DNA of 64,000 nucleotides, taken from Syntrophobacteraceae bacterium (GTDB lineage: Bacteria; Desulfobacterota; Syntrophobacteria; Syntrophobacterales; Syntrophobacteraceae). Made by a program: the position numbers and the translations under genes. Numbering within the stretch: position 1 is the stretch's first letter; every line of letters begins with the position of its first letter. The stretch spans positions 1-64,000 of the forward strand of contig JALOPI010000003.1 in the NCBI GenBank assembly GCA_025453975.1. The letters are read 5' to 3'. Below are positions 33,845 to 42,279 of the stretch, one piece after another. The notes beneath the pieces were generated by a model that saw only the letters and a program-made list of their open reading frames with translations, was not told the origin of the DNA and did not search any database.

Positions 33845-35239
33845 TCAATCCGAGGCCGATTCCACGTGATGCTTCTCCAGCTTGTATCGAAGGGTGCCCC
33901 GGGGAATCCTCAGCAGCTTGGCCGCCTGGGAGATGTTGCCGTCGACCATCCCGAGCACCCGCTCGATGAGGTCGTGGGTGAATCGATCCACCACCTGATC
34001 CAGATCGATCCCCTCGGGGGGAATGGCGAAGTCCGGGGGCAGAAGGTCTTTCACCTCGCTCTCGCAGGGGTCCGACAGCTCCCTGGGCAGATGGGACTCC
34101 AGGATGCGCTCCCCCTCGTGGAGGATGCAGATGCGCTCGACGATGTGCCGCAGCTCCCGCACGTTGCCCGGCCACGGGTAGGCCGCCAGCCGCCGCTGAG
34201 CCTCGGGCGAGATCCCCCCGAAGCCCCGGCCGTACTTTCTGCAATATTCAGAGAGGAAGGTCTTGGCAAGGGCGATGACATCCTCCGGCCTTTCCCGAAG
34301 CGGCGGGAGGTGAATGGGAAAAGCGTGAAGGCGGTAGTAGAGATCTTCCCGGAAGCGCCGGGCCTTGATGGCCTCCCGCAAATCGACGTTGGTCGCGGCG
34401 ATGATCCGCACATCCACCTCGAGGGTCTGGGTGCCGCCGACGCGCCGGAGCTTCTTGTCCTCCAGAACCCGCAGCAGCTTGGCCTGGATGCCCAGATGCA
34501 TCTCCCCCAGCTCGTCCAGGAGGATGGTGCCCCGATTCGCCGCCTCGAAAAGTCCCAGCTTCCTGACCTTCGCCCCGGTGAACGCGCCGCTCTCGTGACC
34601 GAAAAGCTCGCTCTCCAGGAGGCTCTCCGGCAGGGCGGCGCAGTTGATCTCCAGGAAGGGCCTCGTGGACCGGGGGCTGAGGGTGTGGATGGTACGCGCG
34701 ATGAGGTCCTTTCCCGTCCCCGTCTCCCCCGTGATGAGGACCGTGGTGTCCGAATGCCGGGCGACCTCCCGCACCTGCTGGAGTATTTCCTGGAAAGCCC
34801 GGCTCTCGGCGATGACAGCCCCATCGGCGAGCCATCCCTCATGCTGTTTCTTCAGGCTGCGCACTTCCCGCTTGAGGCTTTGCGTCTCCAGGGCCAGTCG
34901 CACGATGAGCTTGATGACGTCGGCCTTGAACGGCTTCTTGATGTAGTCGTAAGCCCCCATCTTCAGGGCTTCCACGGCGGACTCCACCGACGCGTAGCCC
35001 GTGATGACGATGACCAGGAGATCGGGGTCGAGGCCCTTGATATCCTTCAGGATGTCCAGACCGTTCCGGTCGGGCAGGTTGAGATCGAGAAAGACCAGAT
35101 CGACCTGGTTTTCCCGAAGCCACCGCAGCGCCGCGTCTCCCGTCTGCGCCACCGCCGTGTCGTAATGCTCCTCTCCCAGAATCCTTTGGAGATTCTCACA
35201 GATGAACGCTTCATCATCCACGATGAGGATCTTTTCCAT
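33845..35239 (-). CDS. NtrC-family sigma-54-dependent response regulator
   Basis: Two-component transcription activator, 464 residues. Receiver domain about 1-120 with acidic pair Asp8/Asp9 and phosphoacceptor Asp52 (VFLDLNLP). A central AAA+ domain follows (about 142-370) with Walker A GETGTGKD (171-178) and the sigma-54-contacting GAFTGA loop (218-223). A C-terminal Fis-type helix-turn-helix is near 434-457 (GNISQAAKLLRIPRGTLRYKL). ATG 35239 is preferred to the TTG six codons earlier because GAGG lies upstream. It starts 10 bases after the kinase stop. Its likely target is the oadG operon directly downstream, where a sigma-54 promoter and palindromes are visible. Confidence 0.93.
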   Translation of the reverse strand: MEKILIVDDEAFICENLQRILGEEHYDTAVAQTGDAALRWLRENQVDLVFLDLNLPDRNGLDILKDIKGLDPDLLVIVITGYASVESAVEALKMGAYDYIKKPFKADVIKLIVRLALETQSLKREVRSLKKQHEGWLADGAVIAESRAFQEILQQVREVARHSDTTVLITGETGTGKDLIARTIHTLSPRSTRPFLEINCAALPESLLESELFGHESGAFTGAKVRKLGLFEAANRGTILLDELGEMHLGIQAKLLRVLEDKKLRRVGGTQTLEVDVRIIAATNVDLREAIKARRFREDLYYRLHAFPIHLPPLRERPEDVIALAKTFLSEYCRKYGRGFGGISPEAQRRLAAYPWPGNVRELRHIVERICILHEGERILESHLPRELSDPCESEVKDLLPPDFAIPPEGIDLDQVVDRFTHDLIERVLGMVDGNISQAAKLLRIPRGTLRYKLEKHHVESASD

Positions 35240-35249
35240 GGAGACCGCC

Positions 35250-38200
35250 TCACTCAAGGGCTCCGCCCTCGACCTCGGGAAGGTCGATGTGGAACGTGGT
35301 TCCCGCGCTCAATCGACTGGCCACGGAGACGCGGCCCCCGTGCTCATCGACGATGGTATGGACAATGGCAAGACCCAGGCCACATCCCGATGGGTGGCGG
35401 CTGAAAAAGGGATCGAAAATGTACGGGATATCCCCCTCGTCGATGCCGACCCCCGTATCCGCCACCGTGATGCGGACCGACGGGCGTGACAGCAGCGAAT
35501 CCTCCATGGCGACCCGCTTGAGATCCACCGCCAGCTCCCCGCCGTCGGGCATGGCCTGGATGGCGTTGAGAAGCAGGTTGAGCAGCGCCTGCTTGAGCTT
35601 CTCGGGGTCCAGGAGAAGCCGGGGGAGGGAAGGCTCGACCCTGACGGTGAGGGAGATGTGCTGGTTTCTGCAGAGCTTTCGCACGAGGAAGAGCGTGCCC
35701 TCCACCACCTCCTCCACCGGTCTGAGCTGAAGGGCCGCATGACGATCGGGAGCCGCGAAATCCAGGAGCCCCGTGATGAGGTCCTCCAGACGGTCGATCT
35801 CCTGGAGGGACTTCTCGATGAGCTCCCGCTCCCGCGGGCGGCCGCTCAGGTGATCGTGGAGGTCGTCCATGAGCAGCGAGATCCCCGTCAAGGGGTTGCG
35901 CATTTCATGGGCGACGCCCGCCGCCAGAACGCCCAGGCTCACGAGCCGGTCCGAGCGGCGGATGTGCTCCTCCATCCTCCGGCGCTGGGTCACGTCCCGC
36001 ACGAACATCATGAAAATGCGCTGGTGCTGCTTTTCCTGAGAAATCGTCGAGAAATGCACTTCCAGGATTCTTTCGCCCCCATGGGGCGGGTGGATCGTGC
36101 GCTCGACGGATCTCACCTCGCCGGCCGGCAGCTCCCAGTGCTCCCGGATGAGCCCGGCAACCTCGGGCAGGCGGCTGAATACCTCGCGAAACGGCCTGCC
36201 AAGCGCCTCCTCCTGGCGGATGGCCAGCACATCCTCGCTGCACGGGTTGAACCACGTCACCCGTCCGGCCTCATCCAGGGTGATGATGCCGCTCGTCATG
36301 TGGGTCACGATGGATCGGACGAAGTTTCGCTCCGAAACGAGTCGACCGTAAAGCCCCGACAGCTCGATGGCCCGGGCGGCGTCGTTGGCGAAAATCTCCA
36401 GGGTCTCCACGTCCAGGGCACTGATCTCCCGCTGGGACGTCTTGGTGTCCGCCCCCAGGATGCCGATCACCCGGTCCCGGCTCTTGAGGGGAGTGAAAAC
36501 CGCCGATTCCAGGTCTCCCGCGTGGGCGATCCTGAGGTCGAGCTCGGTGGCCAGGGGCTCGGCCTGGATGTCCCGGACAAAGACGGACTTACCCGTTCGA
36601 TAGACCCGGGTGGGAATGCAATCGTCCCGGGCCAGGTCGTAAGACGTGGCCAGCGCCCTCCGCTCCTGATCCGGCGTCAGCCCGAAGGTCTTGTGGCAGA
36701 CCAGCTTCCCCCTCGCCTGGTCCAGGAGGTAGAGCACCACGCGGTCGTAGCCCAGACCCTCCACACAAGTCTTCAGCACCGTGTGCAGCACCGACTCCCG
36801 GTCATATCCGGTGCTCAGGTAATGGCTGAGATAATGAACGTTCTTGAGCACCCCGAGCTGTTTTTCCAGCTCCCTCGAATACTGCTCCATGGACCCCTTG
36901 GATTCCGCCAGCCTGGCCATGGACTCCCTGAGGCTCTCCTGGTGGTCCCGGATCTCCCTCGCCATTTCGGCGAAGTTCACCGACAGGAGCTCCAGCTCGT
37001 CTCCCGTGGCCACAACGATGTTCTCCCCCTGGTGCCTGCCCGCTCCGATCTCCCGTGCCCTGTCCGCCAGGTGCAGGATGGGGCGGGTGATGCGCCGGGC
37101 CAGAACAATGGCAAGCATCCAGGCCCCCGCCGCCGTCACCCCGAGAATGAGGAGACTGTTTCGCTTGGTCTGGGCCACCATCTCGTCGATGCGTCCCCGG
37201 GTCAGGATGGCGGGCTCCGAGAACTTGGCCGTCTCCACGCCGATGGTGACGCCCCCGAAGATCCCGTGGCGATCGTAGGGCGGGCGGCTGTAATGAATGG
37301 GGGCATACGCCATGACCCGCGGAATCCCCCCCACGTTGAAGGTGCTCGTGACACCCGAGCGCCCCGCCCGCACCTCACGGGCGATGAAGGGATAGTTGGG
37401 ATTGATGAAGTCCACGAAGTCCAGGTTGAAGGGCAGCTCGCCGGAGAGGAGGCGCTCACGGGTGTAGGACGGGTGAGTCGGATCGAAAAAGCTCCCATCC
37501 GGACACAGCCCCCGAATGTCGTTGTACTTGGGGTGCGAGATGATCCAGCCCTCGTCATCGAACATGAAGGCGTAGTTGCCGCTCGAGTAGCTCGGAAAGA
37601 CGACGAAGCGCTCCTCGGTGGGAAGGATGTGCTGGGTGAGCTCCATGAGATGCCGATGGTCGATGGAAAGCATGACCATTCCCTCGAGCACCCCGTCGGG
37701 GCCGTGGCATGGCGTCGCCATGCGAATGACCCCCTCGTACTTCCTCCCTTCCACGGCTTCCTCGGGGGACCCGGCCCCCTGGAGCTGCTCCTCCCGGGTC
37801 ACGAACCACCCCGTCACACGGGATGCGTGGATCTCACCGTCCCGCAGACGACGGGTCTCGTCGAAGTAGCGCTCGGACTTGTAGGTCGTGCTCTCGGGAC
37901 GGCTCACATCGCGCAGATCCCGCGCTTCCACGATCCGACCGTCGACGACGCGGATGATCTCCCTGCCAACCGGGTCGATGAACGCGATCTCCCGGTAAAG
38001 GGGAAGCTCCAGGTGAGCCTCGACGGGATGGGCGTTGGTGCCCTCCCTGGTCCACACGGTCCGGGTGTGGATTCTCAGGAATTCACGGTAGATCTCGGGG
38101 TGGCGGGGCATCATCCTGACGGTGAGAAGATCCATCTCGCAGCTGTGCAGGAGCTGAGACACGCGGGAGGCCACGTCGATGGCCCTGAGCTCCAGGGCCT

Positions 38201-38363
38201 CGCGGGCACGGTGCTCCAGCTGGCTCGTGCTGCTTTCGATGGCGTGATCCCCGATGACGCGCAGGCTTTCGAGGGTTCTGAAGCCCAGAACGGTCAGGGG
38301 CACCACGGACAGCCCCAGAAAGGCCAGGATGAATTTTCGCCGGATGGAGAAGCGCAGGGCCAC
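35250..38363 (-). CDS. Transmembrane sensor histidine kinase (dCache-HAMP-GAF-PAS-kinase)
   Basis: Partner kinase of the downstream NtrC-type regulator. GTG at 38363 is chosen for the perfect AGGAGG nine bases upstream, giving 1037 residues; an earlier GTG at 38408 has none. Order: first membrane helix about 10-32, a large periplasmic sensor region (about 33-405, double-Cache-like) and a second helix near 420. A HAMP domain (ARRITRPILHLADRAREIGAG), coiled coil, GAF domain (about 530-690, with LGYDRVVLYLLDQARG), and PAS domain (about 700-820) follow. The kinase core has phospho-His in GVAHEMRNPLTG, N-box LLNLLLNAIQAM, and boxes DTGVGID and GCGLGLA. A double-Cache sensor is typical for carboxylate ligands (DctB-like), matching the downstream transporter. 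Confidence 0.9.
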   Translation of the reverse strand: MALRFSIRRKFILAFLGLSVVPLTVLGFRTLESLRVIGDHAIESSTSQLEHRAREALELRAIDVASRVSQLLHSCEMDLLTVRMMPRHPEIYREFLRIHTRTVWTREGTNAHPVEAHLELPLYREIAFIDPVGREIIRVVDGRIVEARDLRDVSRPESTTYKSERYFDETRRLRDGEIHASRVTGWFVTREEQLQGAGSPEEAVEGRKYEGVIRMATPCHGPDGVLEGMVMLSIDHRHLMELTQHILPTEERFVVFPSYSSGNYAFMFDDEGWIISHPKYNDIRGLCPDGSFFDPTHPSYTRERLLSGELPFNLDFVDFINPNYPFIAREVRAGRSGVTSTFNVGGIPRVMAYAPIHYSRPPYDRHGIFGGVTIGVETAKFSEPAILTRGRIDEMVAQTKRNSLLILGVTAAGAWMLAIVLARRITRPILHLADRAREIGAGRHQGENIVVATGDELELLSVNFAEMAREIRDHQESLRESMARLAESKGSMEQYSRELEKQLGVLKNVHYLSHYLSTGYDRESVLHTVLKTCVEGLGYDRVVLYLLDQARGKLVCHKTFGLTPDQERRALATSYDLARDDCIPTRVYRTGKSVFVRDIQAEPLATELDLRIAHAGDLESAVFTPLKSRDRVIGILGADTKTSQREISALDVETLEIFANDAARAIELSGLYGRLVSERNFVRSIVTHMTSGIITLDEAGRVTWFNPCSEDVLAIRQEEALGRPFREVFSRLPEVAGLIREHWELPAGEVRSVERTIHPPHGGERILEVHFSTISQEKQHQRIFMMFVRDVTQRRRMEEHIRRSDRLVSLGVLAAGVAHEMRNPLTGISLLMDDLHDHLSGRPRERELIEKSLQEIDRLEDLITGLLDFAAPDRHAALQLRPVEEVVEGTLFLVRKLCRNQHISLTVRVEPSLPRLLLDPEKLKQALLNLLLNAIQAMPDGGELAVDLKRVAMEDSLLSRPSVRITVADTGVGIDEGDIPYIFDPFFSRHPSGCGLGLAIVHTIVDEHGGRVSVASRLSAGTTFHIDLPEVEGGALE

Positions 38364-38491
38364 GGGACGCGACCTCCTCGCAGCGTGGGATAACGGGACT
38401 GCCGGCACCCACGGGCAGGACAGCGAAGGCAGGCATCAGTTCAAGCGCACCCACTCAACGGCGGGGCCGGGGCACGCCCGGCCCCCAAACT

Positions 38492-39823
38492 CTAGAACAT
38501 GGGCAGGTAACGCTCGATCTCGTACGACGTCACCTGGGTCCGGTACATCTCCCATTCGATCTGCTTGTTCTCGATGAATTTCTGAAAAATGTGGTCACCG
38601 ATGGCCTCCCTCACCAGGCGGCTTCCCTCAAGGCTCTGGATGGCCTGGAAGAGGCTCCCCGGCAGCGAATCGATGCCGCGCTTGCGCCTGTCTTCGGCCG
38701 TCATGCTGTAGATGTCCTCCTCGACGGGGGCCTGCAGCTCATACTCCTTCTCAATCCCTTCGAGGCCGGCGGCCAGCATGACCGCAAAGGCCAGGTACGG
38801 ATTGCAGGCCGGGTCGGGCGCCCGGTACTCGATGCGCGTCGCCTTCTCCTTCCCCGGCTTGTACATGGGAACTCGCACCATGGTGGACCGGTTCCGCCTG
38901 GCCCAGGAGATGTAAACCGGCGCTTCGTAGCCGGGAACCAGCCGCTTGTAGGAGTTGACCCACTGGTTGGTGATGGCCACGATCTCCGAGGCGTGTCTCA
39001 AGATGCCGGCGATGTAGCAGCGCGCCACCCTGGAGAGGTGAAAAGGATCCGTTTCGTCGAAAAATGCATTGCGGTCCCCCTGGAACAGGGACTGATGGAC
39101 GTGCATCCCGCTCCCGTTCTGGCCGAAGAGCGGCTTGGGCATGAAGGTGGCGTAGACGCCGTGCTGCCGGGCCGTCTCCCGCACGGCGATGCGGTACGTC
39201 TGGGTGGCGTCGGCCATTCGGAGGGCCTCGTCGTAGCGCAGGTCGATCTCATGCTGGCTGGGCGCCACTTCGTGGTGGCTGTACTCCACCTGGATCCCCA
39301 TCTTCTGGAGGGCGAAAATGGTATTTCGCCGGAGATCCCCACTCCGGTCCAGGGGGGTGATGTCGAAATACCCTCCCCGATCCAGGATTTCCGGAGCGGC
39401 GTCGGATTTGAAATAGAAATACTCCAGCTCGGGGCCGACGTAAAATGTGTAGCCCTTGTCAGACACCCGCTTCAGCATGCGCCTCAGGGCATAGCGCGGA
39501 TCCCCCTCATAGGGCTCCCCATCGGGTCGATAGATGTCGCAGAACATGCGCCCCACGGGCCTCTCCCGGGGCCGCCAGGGAAGCATCTGGAAGGTGGACG
39601 GGTCCGGAATGGCCACCATGTCGCTCTCTTCGATCCGCGCAAACCCTTCGATGGAGGAGCCATCGAAGCCCATCCCCTCGCCGAAAGCCAGGGGAAGCTC
39701 CTCCGATGTCACCGAAAAGCTCTTCAACTGACCCAGCACATCCGTGAACCAGAACTGGATGGAAGCCACATCCATCTCCCTGGTGACCTTCAAGACGTCT
39801 TCCGGACTCCTGCAAGCGAACAT
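38492..39823 (-). CDS. glnA: Glutamine synthetase, type I-alpha
   Basis: Condenses glutamate and ammonia to glutamine with ATP. 443 residues, which fits the GSI-alpha group (Bacillus-like, ~444) and not GSI-beta (~469). The beta-type adenylylation site (NLYDLP) is absent: the corresponding region reads EEDIYSMTAEDRRKRGIDSLP. Seen: the N-terminal Asp-loop GFDGSSIEGF, catalytic GPELEYFYF, ATP/Mn motif FMPKPLFGQNGSGMHVHQSL, and RRNRSTMVRVP. Regulation should thus be by feedback or transcription rather than adenylylation. ATG 39823 has GGGAGG upstream. It stands between the oxidase locus (203-base gap) and the kinase (128-base gap), probably as its own unit; no sigma-54 site was seen before it. 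Confidence 0.95.
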   Translation of the reverse strand: MFACRSPEDVLKVTREMDVASIQFWFTDVLGQLKSFSVTSEELPLAFGEGMGFDGSSIEGFARIEESDMVAIPDPSTFQMLPWRPRERPVGRMFCDIYRPDGEPYEGDPRYALRRMLKRVSDKGYTFYVGPELEYFYFKSDAAPEILDRGGYFDITPLDRSGDLRRNTIFALQKMGIQVEYSHHEVAPSQHEIDLRYDEALRMADATQTYRIAVRETARQHGVYATFMPKPLFGQNGSGMHVHQSLFQGDRNAFFDETDPFHLSRVARCYIAGILRHASEIVAITNQWVNSYKRLVPGYEAPVYISWARRNRSTMVRVPMYKPGKEKATRIEYRAPDPACNPYLAFAVMLAAGLEGIEKEYELQAPVEEDIYSMTAEDRRKRGIDSLPGSLFQAIQSLEGSRLVREAIGDHIFQKFIENKQIEWEMYRTQVTSYEIERYLPMF

Positions 39824-40026
39824 TCTGCCTCCCTTCAATGGTTGATGATGAGCGCCAAGAGAATGGATCACTTTAGTCAAAGCGGGGGCCAAGATCAATC
39901 GGATGCATGGGAGACCGCGAAGCATCGAAACCGGGGAGCGGCCCAGTGGAGCCTGCAAGATCCCAGCGCGGCCCGGCGGACATCCGCCCGAATCACGCCC
40001 ACAGCCCGCCGTCTCCGAAGGACCAC

Positions 40027-41640
40027 TCATCGGCCCGATGGGGTGATCCACCCGGAAACCGGGGTCAGCTCCTTCCGATGGGGATCGACTCGGACGATGT
40101 GGGCCCCCCAGGCTCCTATTCGGCGGTTGGGTCCATAGGTCAGCCTGGGGGTCAGCCCCGTCTCGAATTCATAAAGTTTTTCGAGATGATTGATGAGGCC
40201 CTGGCGAGTGACCTCTCGACCGGCCGACTTGAGCCCCTCGAGGAGGATTTTGACGGCGCAGTAAGCCGTGAGCTGGGCATGGAAGTGTACCGGCCGGAGC
40301 CCATGGGCTTCCATCAGGCGTCCGATCTCCCGGCTTCCGGCCGGGGTCTGGTCCAAAGGGAGCATGGGGTAGGAGAGATAGAGGGGATTCGGGTGAGCGG
40401 CCGCCAGCTGAAAAACTTCCTGGGTGACCTGGGAGCCCGAAAGAAAGACGCTGGGGCGCCAGCCCCGGGCTGCTCCCTCCTCGAGGAGGGTCGCAAGCTC
40501 TTCCCTCGAGCCATAAAACAGGACCAGGGTGACTCCCTTCCCTTGCCATTCGCGGACCTTCAACTCGTAGGGAAGGCCGCCGGCTGGATACCGGAGCACT
40601 TCCAGGGGCTGGATGCCACGTCGTCGAGCATGCCCAACGACGGCCTCGATATCTTCCGCGGGCAGCTCATCCTCGGGAGCCGCCAGCGTCAGGCCACCAA
40701 CCGCGATGCCCGTCCCGCCGGAAGCAAAATCCAGGAACGCCCTGGCCTGATCCCCGAGACCCGAAAACAGGTAAAAGACCGAATGATTCATGGATTCGGC
40801 CGGGAGGGGAAACAGGGTGAAAGGACCCACCACGGGTAGATCGATGGAGCCCGCCCAACGAGCGAGCTTCCGGTCGACCCCGACGATGAAGGGAGCCACC
40901 AGGGCGAAAACATCCCCCCCCTCCAACCATCGCCGCAGATTTCCCAAAGCGGCCTCGGGTGAATCCCCAAGCTCGACGACTTCCAGCTCCAGCCTCCGGT
41001 TGTAAATTCCTCCCTGTCGGTTGACCTCCGTGAGACAGGCCTTGAGCATCGACTCCATGGCCAAGCCCATGCCGCCGAACCTGCCTTCCCTGGGAAGAAT
41101 CGTTCCCAGCCGAAGGGCGGAATCCGTGACTCCCGGATCGGGCTCGGCTCCCATGCGCTTGAGATACGCGACAAGGGCATCGAGATCGCCCTCCGGCATC
41201 CTGTACATCGGCATGGTGGGAGCGAGACGCTTGCCCGCCGGATCCATTCCCCGGACGATGGCTGTCCGAAGCGCCCCCTCGTCGTAAGGCGGCCTTTCCC
41301 TTCCGCCCGGAAGCTGGATGCTGTAGGGCTTGGTCAGCTCCTTCCAGGTGATATCGGTGGGCACCACGTCGCTCTCGGGTCTTCCCCGACCGTCAGCTCC
41401 GTGGCAGTTCACGCAGGGCATGGCCTCCCCCGGGACCTCCATGGAGCTCGCGGGGATGTAGGCCGTGATCTCGCCCCCCGATGGGCTGGTGGCGCTGGTG
41501 TAGACCTGCTTGCCCCGGGCCTCCAGCTCTGTCAGCGAAGTCCACGCGCCGCCCCCGGTCTCGACGCCACCCGCGACCGCGACCAGGGTGCAAGCCAGGA
41601 ATCCTCCGATGACCGCATGCGGAAGCTTCGACAATCTCAT
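40027..41640 (-). CDS. Cytochrome c fused to a branched-chain-amino-acid-type periplasmic binding domain
   Basis: A two-part periplasmic protein of 537 residues. After a signal peptide (about 1-24), residues ~35-165 form a class I cytochrome c: heme motif CVNCH (76-80), with Met143 or Met145 in APTMPMYRM as candidate axial ligand. Residues ~170-537 are a type I periplasmic binding fold like LivJ/Peripla_BP_6 (LRLGTILPREGRFGGMG, EVNRQGGIYNRRLELEVVELGDSP). No ABC permease lies nearby, so this is probably a redox-linked sensor or scaffold, not a transport receptor. Its ATG overlaps the SCO-like gene stop (ATGA). It is the last gene of the multicopper oxidase locus. Confidence 0.85.
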   Translation of the reverse strand: MRLSKLPHAVIGGFLACTLVAVAGGVETGGGAWTSLTELEARGKQVYTSATSPSGGEITAYIPASSMEVPGEAMPCVNCHGADGRGRPESDVVPTDITWKELTKPYSIQLPGGRERPPYDEGALRTAIVRGMDPAGKRLAPTMPMYRMPEGDLDALVAYLKRMGAEPDPGVTDSALRLGTILPREGRFGGMGLAMESMLKACLTEVNRQGGIYNRRLELEVVELGDSPEAALGNLRRWLEGGDVFALVAPFIVGVDRKLARWAGSIDLPVVGPFTLFPLPAESMNHSVFYLFSGLGDQARAFLDFASGGTGIAVGGLTLAAPEDELPAEDIEAVVGHARRRGIQPLEVLRYPAGGLPYELKVREWQGKGVTLVLFYGSREELATLLEEGAARGWRPSVFLSGSQVTQEVFQLAAAHPNPLYLSYPMLPLDQTPAGSREIGRLMEAHGLRPVHFHAQLTAYCAVKILLEGLKSAGREVTRQGLINHLEKLYEFETGLTPRLTYGPNRRIGAWGAHIVRVDPHRKELTPVSGWITPSGR

Positions 41641-42248
41641 TTCCCTTCAGACCGGCTCCCCCTCGAAGCCAGGAAGCGATTGATCTCCGTCAGGAGCACA
41701 TCGGGTGACGGGTACCCGTAGAAGCGCTTCCATTGGCCGCGCGGATCCCCCACCAGAGTGAGGGGGATGTGACTGTGCTCGTCCAGGCTCTGACCCACCA
41801 GGTACTGGACTCCGATGCCGTCGAGCACCCGGCCCAAAGCGTTGCGCTCCCCCGACACAAAGACCCACCCAGGCTTCGCCTTCTTGCGGGTGGCGAAGGC
41901 CTTGAGCCTCGGGGGTATGTCCGTCCTGGGATCCACGCTGACGGAGATCAACACCACGTCCCGGCCTAGATGCTCTCCCAGGAGATCCTGCAGCCTGGAA
42001 AAAACGTAGATGAGGATCGGGTAGGCCGTCGTACAGTTGGTGTAAAAGGGAACGATGGCCACCACGCGGTCGCCGATCACGTCCGATTTGAACCGGACCG
42101 TGGAGCCATCCTGGTCCCAGAGCTCCAGGTCGTGAAGCTCCACATCCACCTCGCGGCCGGCGGCGGTGAGCTCGCCCGCGAAGCCCGGAGCCCCATGAAA
42201 AGCCACGATCCACAGAGCCCAGAGCCAGACAACGACGGCTTGCCTCAT
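41637..42248 (-). CDS. SCO1/SenC-like thioredoxin-fold protein lacking one copper cysteine
   Basis: Exported SCO-like protein of 203 residues: signal peptide about 1-24, then a thioredoxin fold. SCO proteins deliver copper using CxxxC and a distal His. Here the motif reads FYTNCTTAYP, with Cys72 kept but the second Cys replaced by Tyr76. The fold is otherwise evident (ISVSVDPRTDIPPRLKAF), and His158/His160 stand where the distal ligand is expected (LDEHSHIPLTLVGD). ATG 42248 has GAGGG upstream and is preferred to a GTG at 42299 that would overlap the beta-propeller gene. It likely serves the multicopper oxidase of this locus, but normal two-Cys copper binding is not possible. Confidence 0.82.
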   Translation of the reverse strand: MRQAVVVWLWALWIVAFHGAPGFAGELTAAGREVDVELHDLELWDQDGSTVRFKSDVIGDRVVAIVPFYTNCTTAYPILIYVFSRLQDLLGEHLGRDVVLISVSVDPRTDIPPRLKAFATRKKAKPGWVFVSGERNALGRVLDGIGVQYLVGQSLDEHSHIPLTLVGDPRGQWKRFYGYPSPDVLLTEINRFLASRGSRSEGK

Positions 42249-42279
42249 GAGATCCCTCACTCCCCCCACCTTCCCACGC

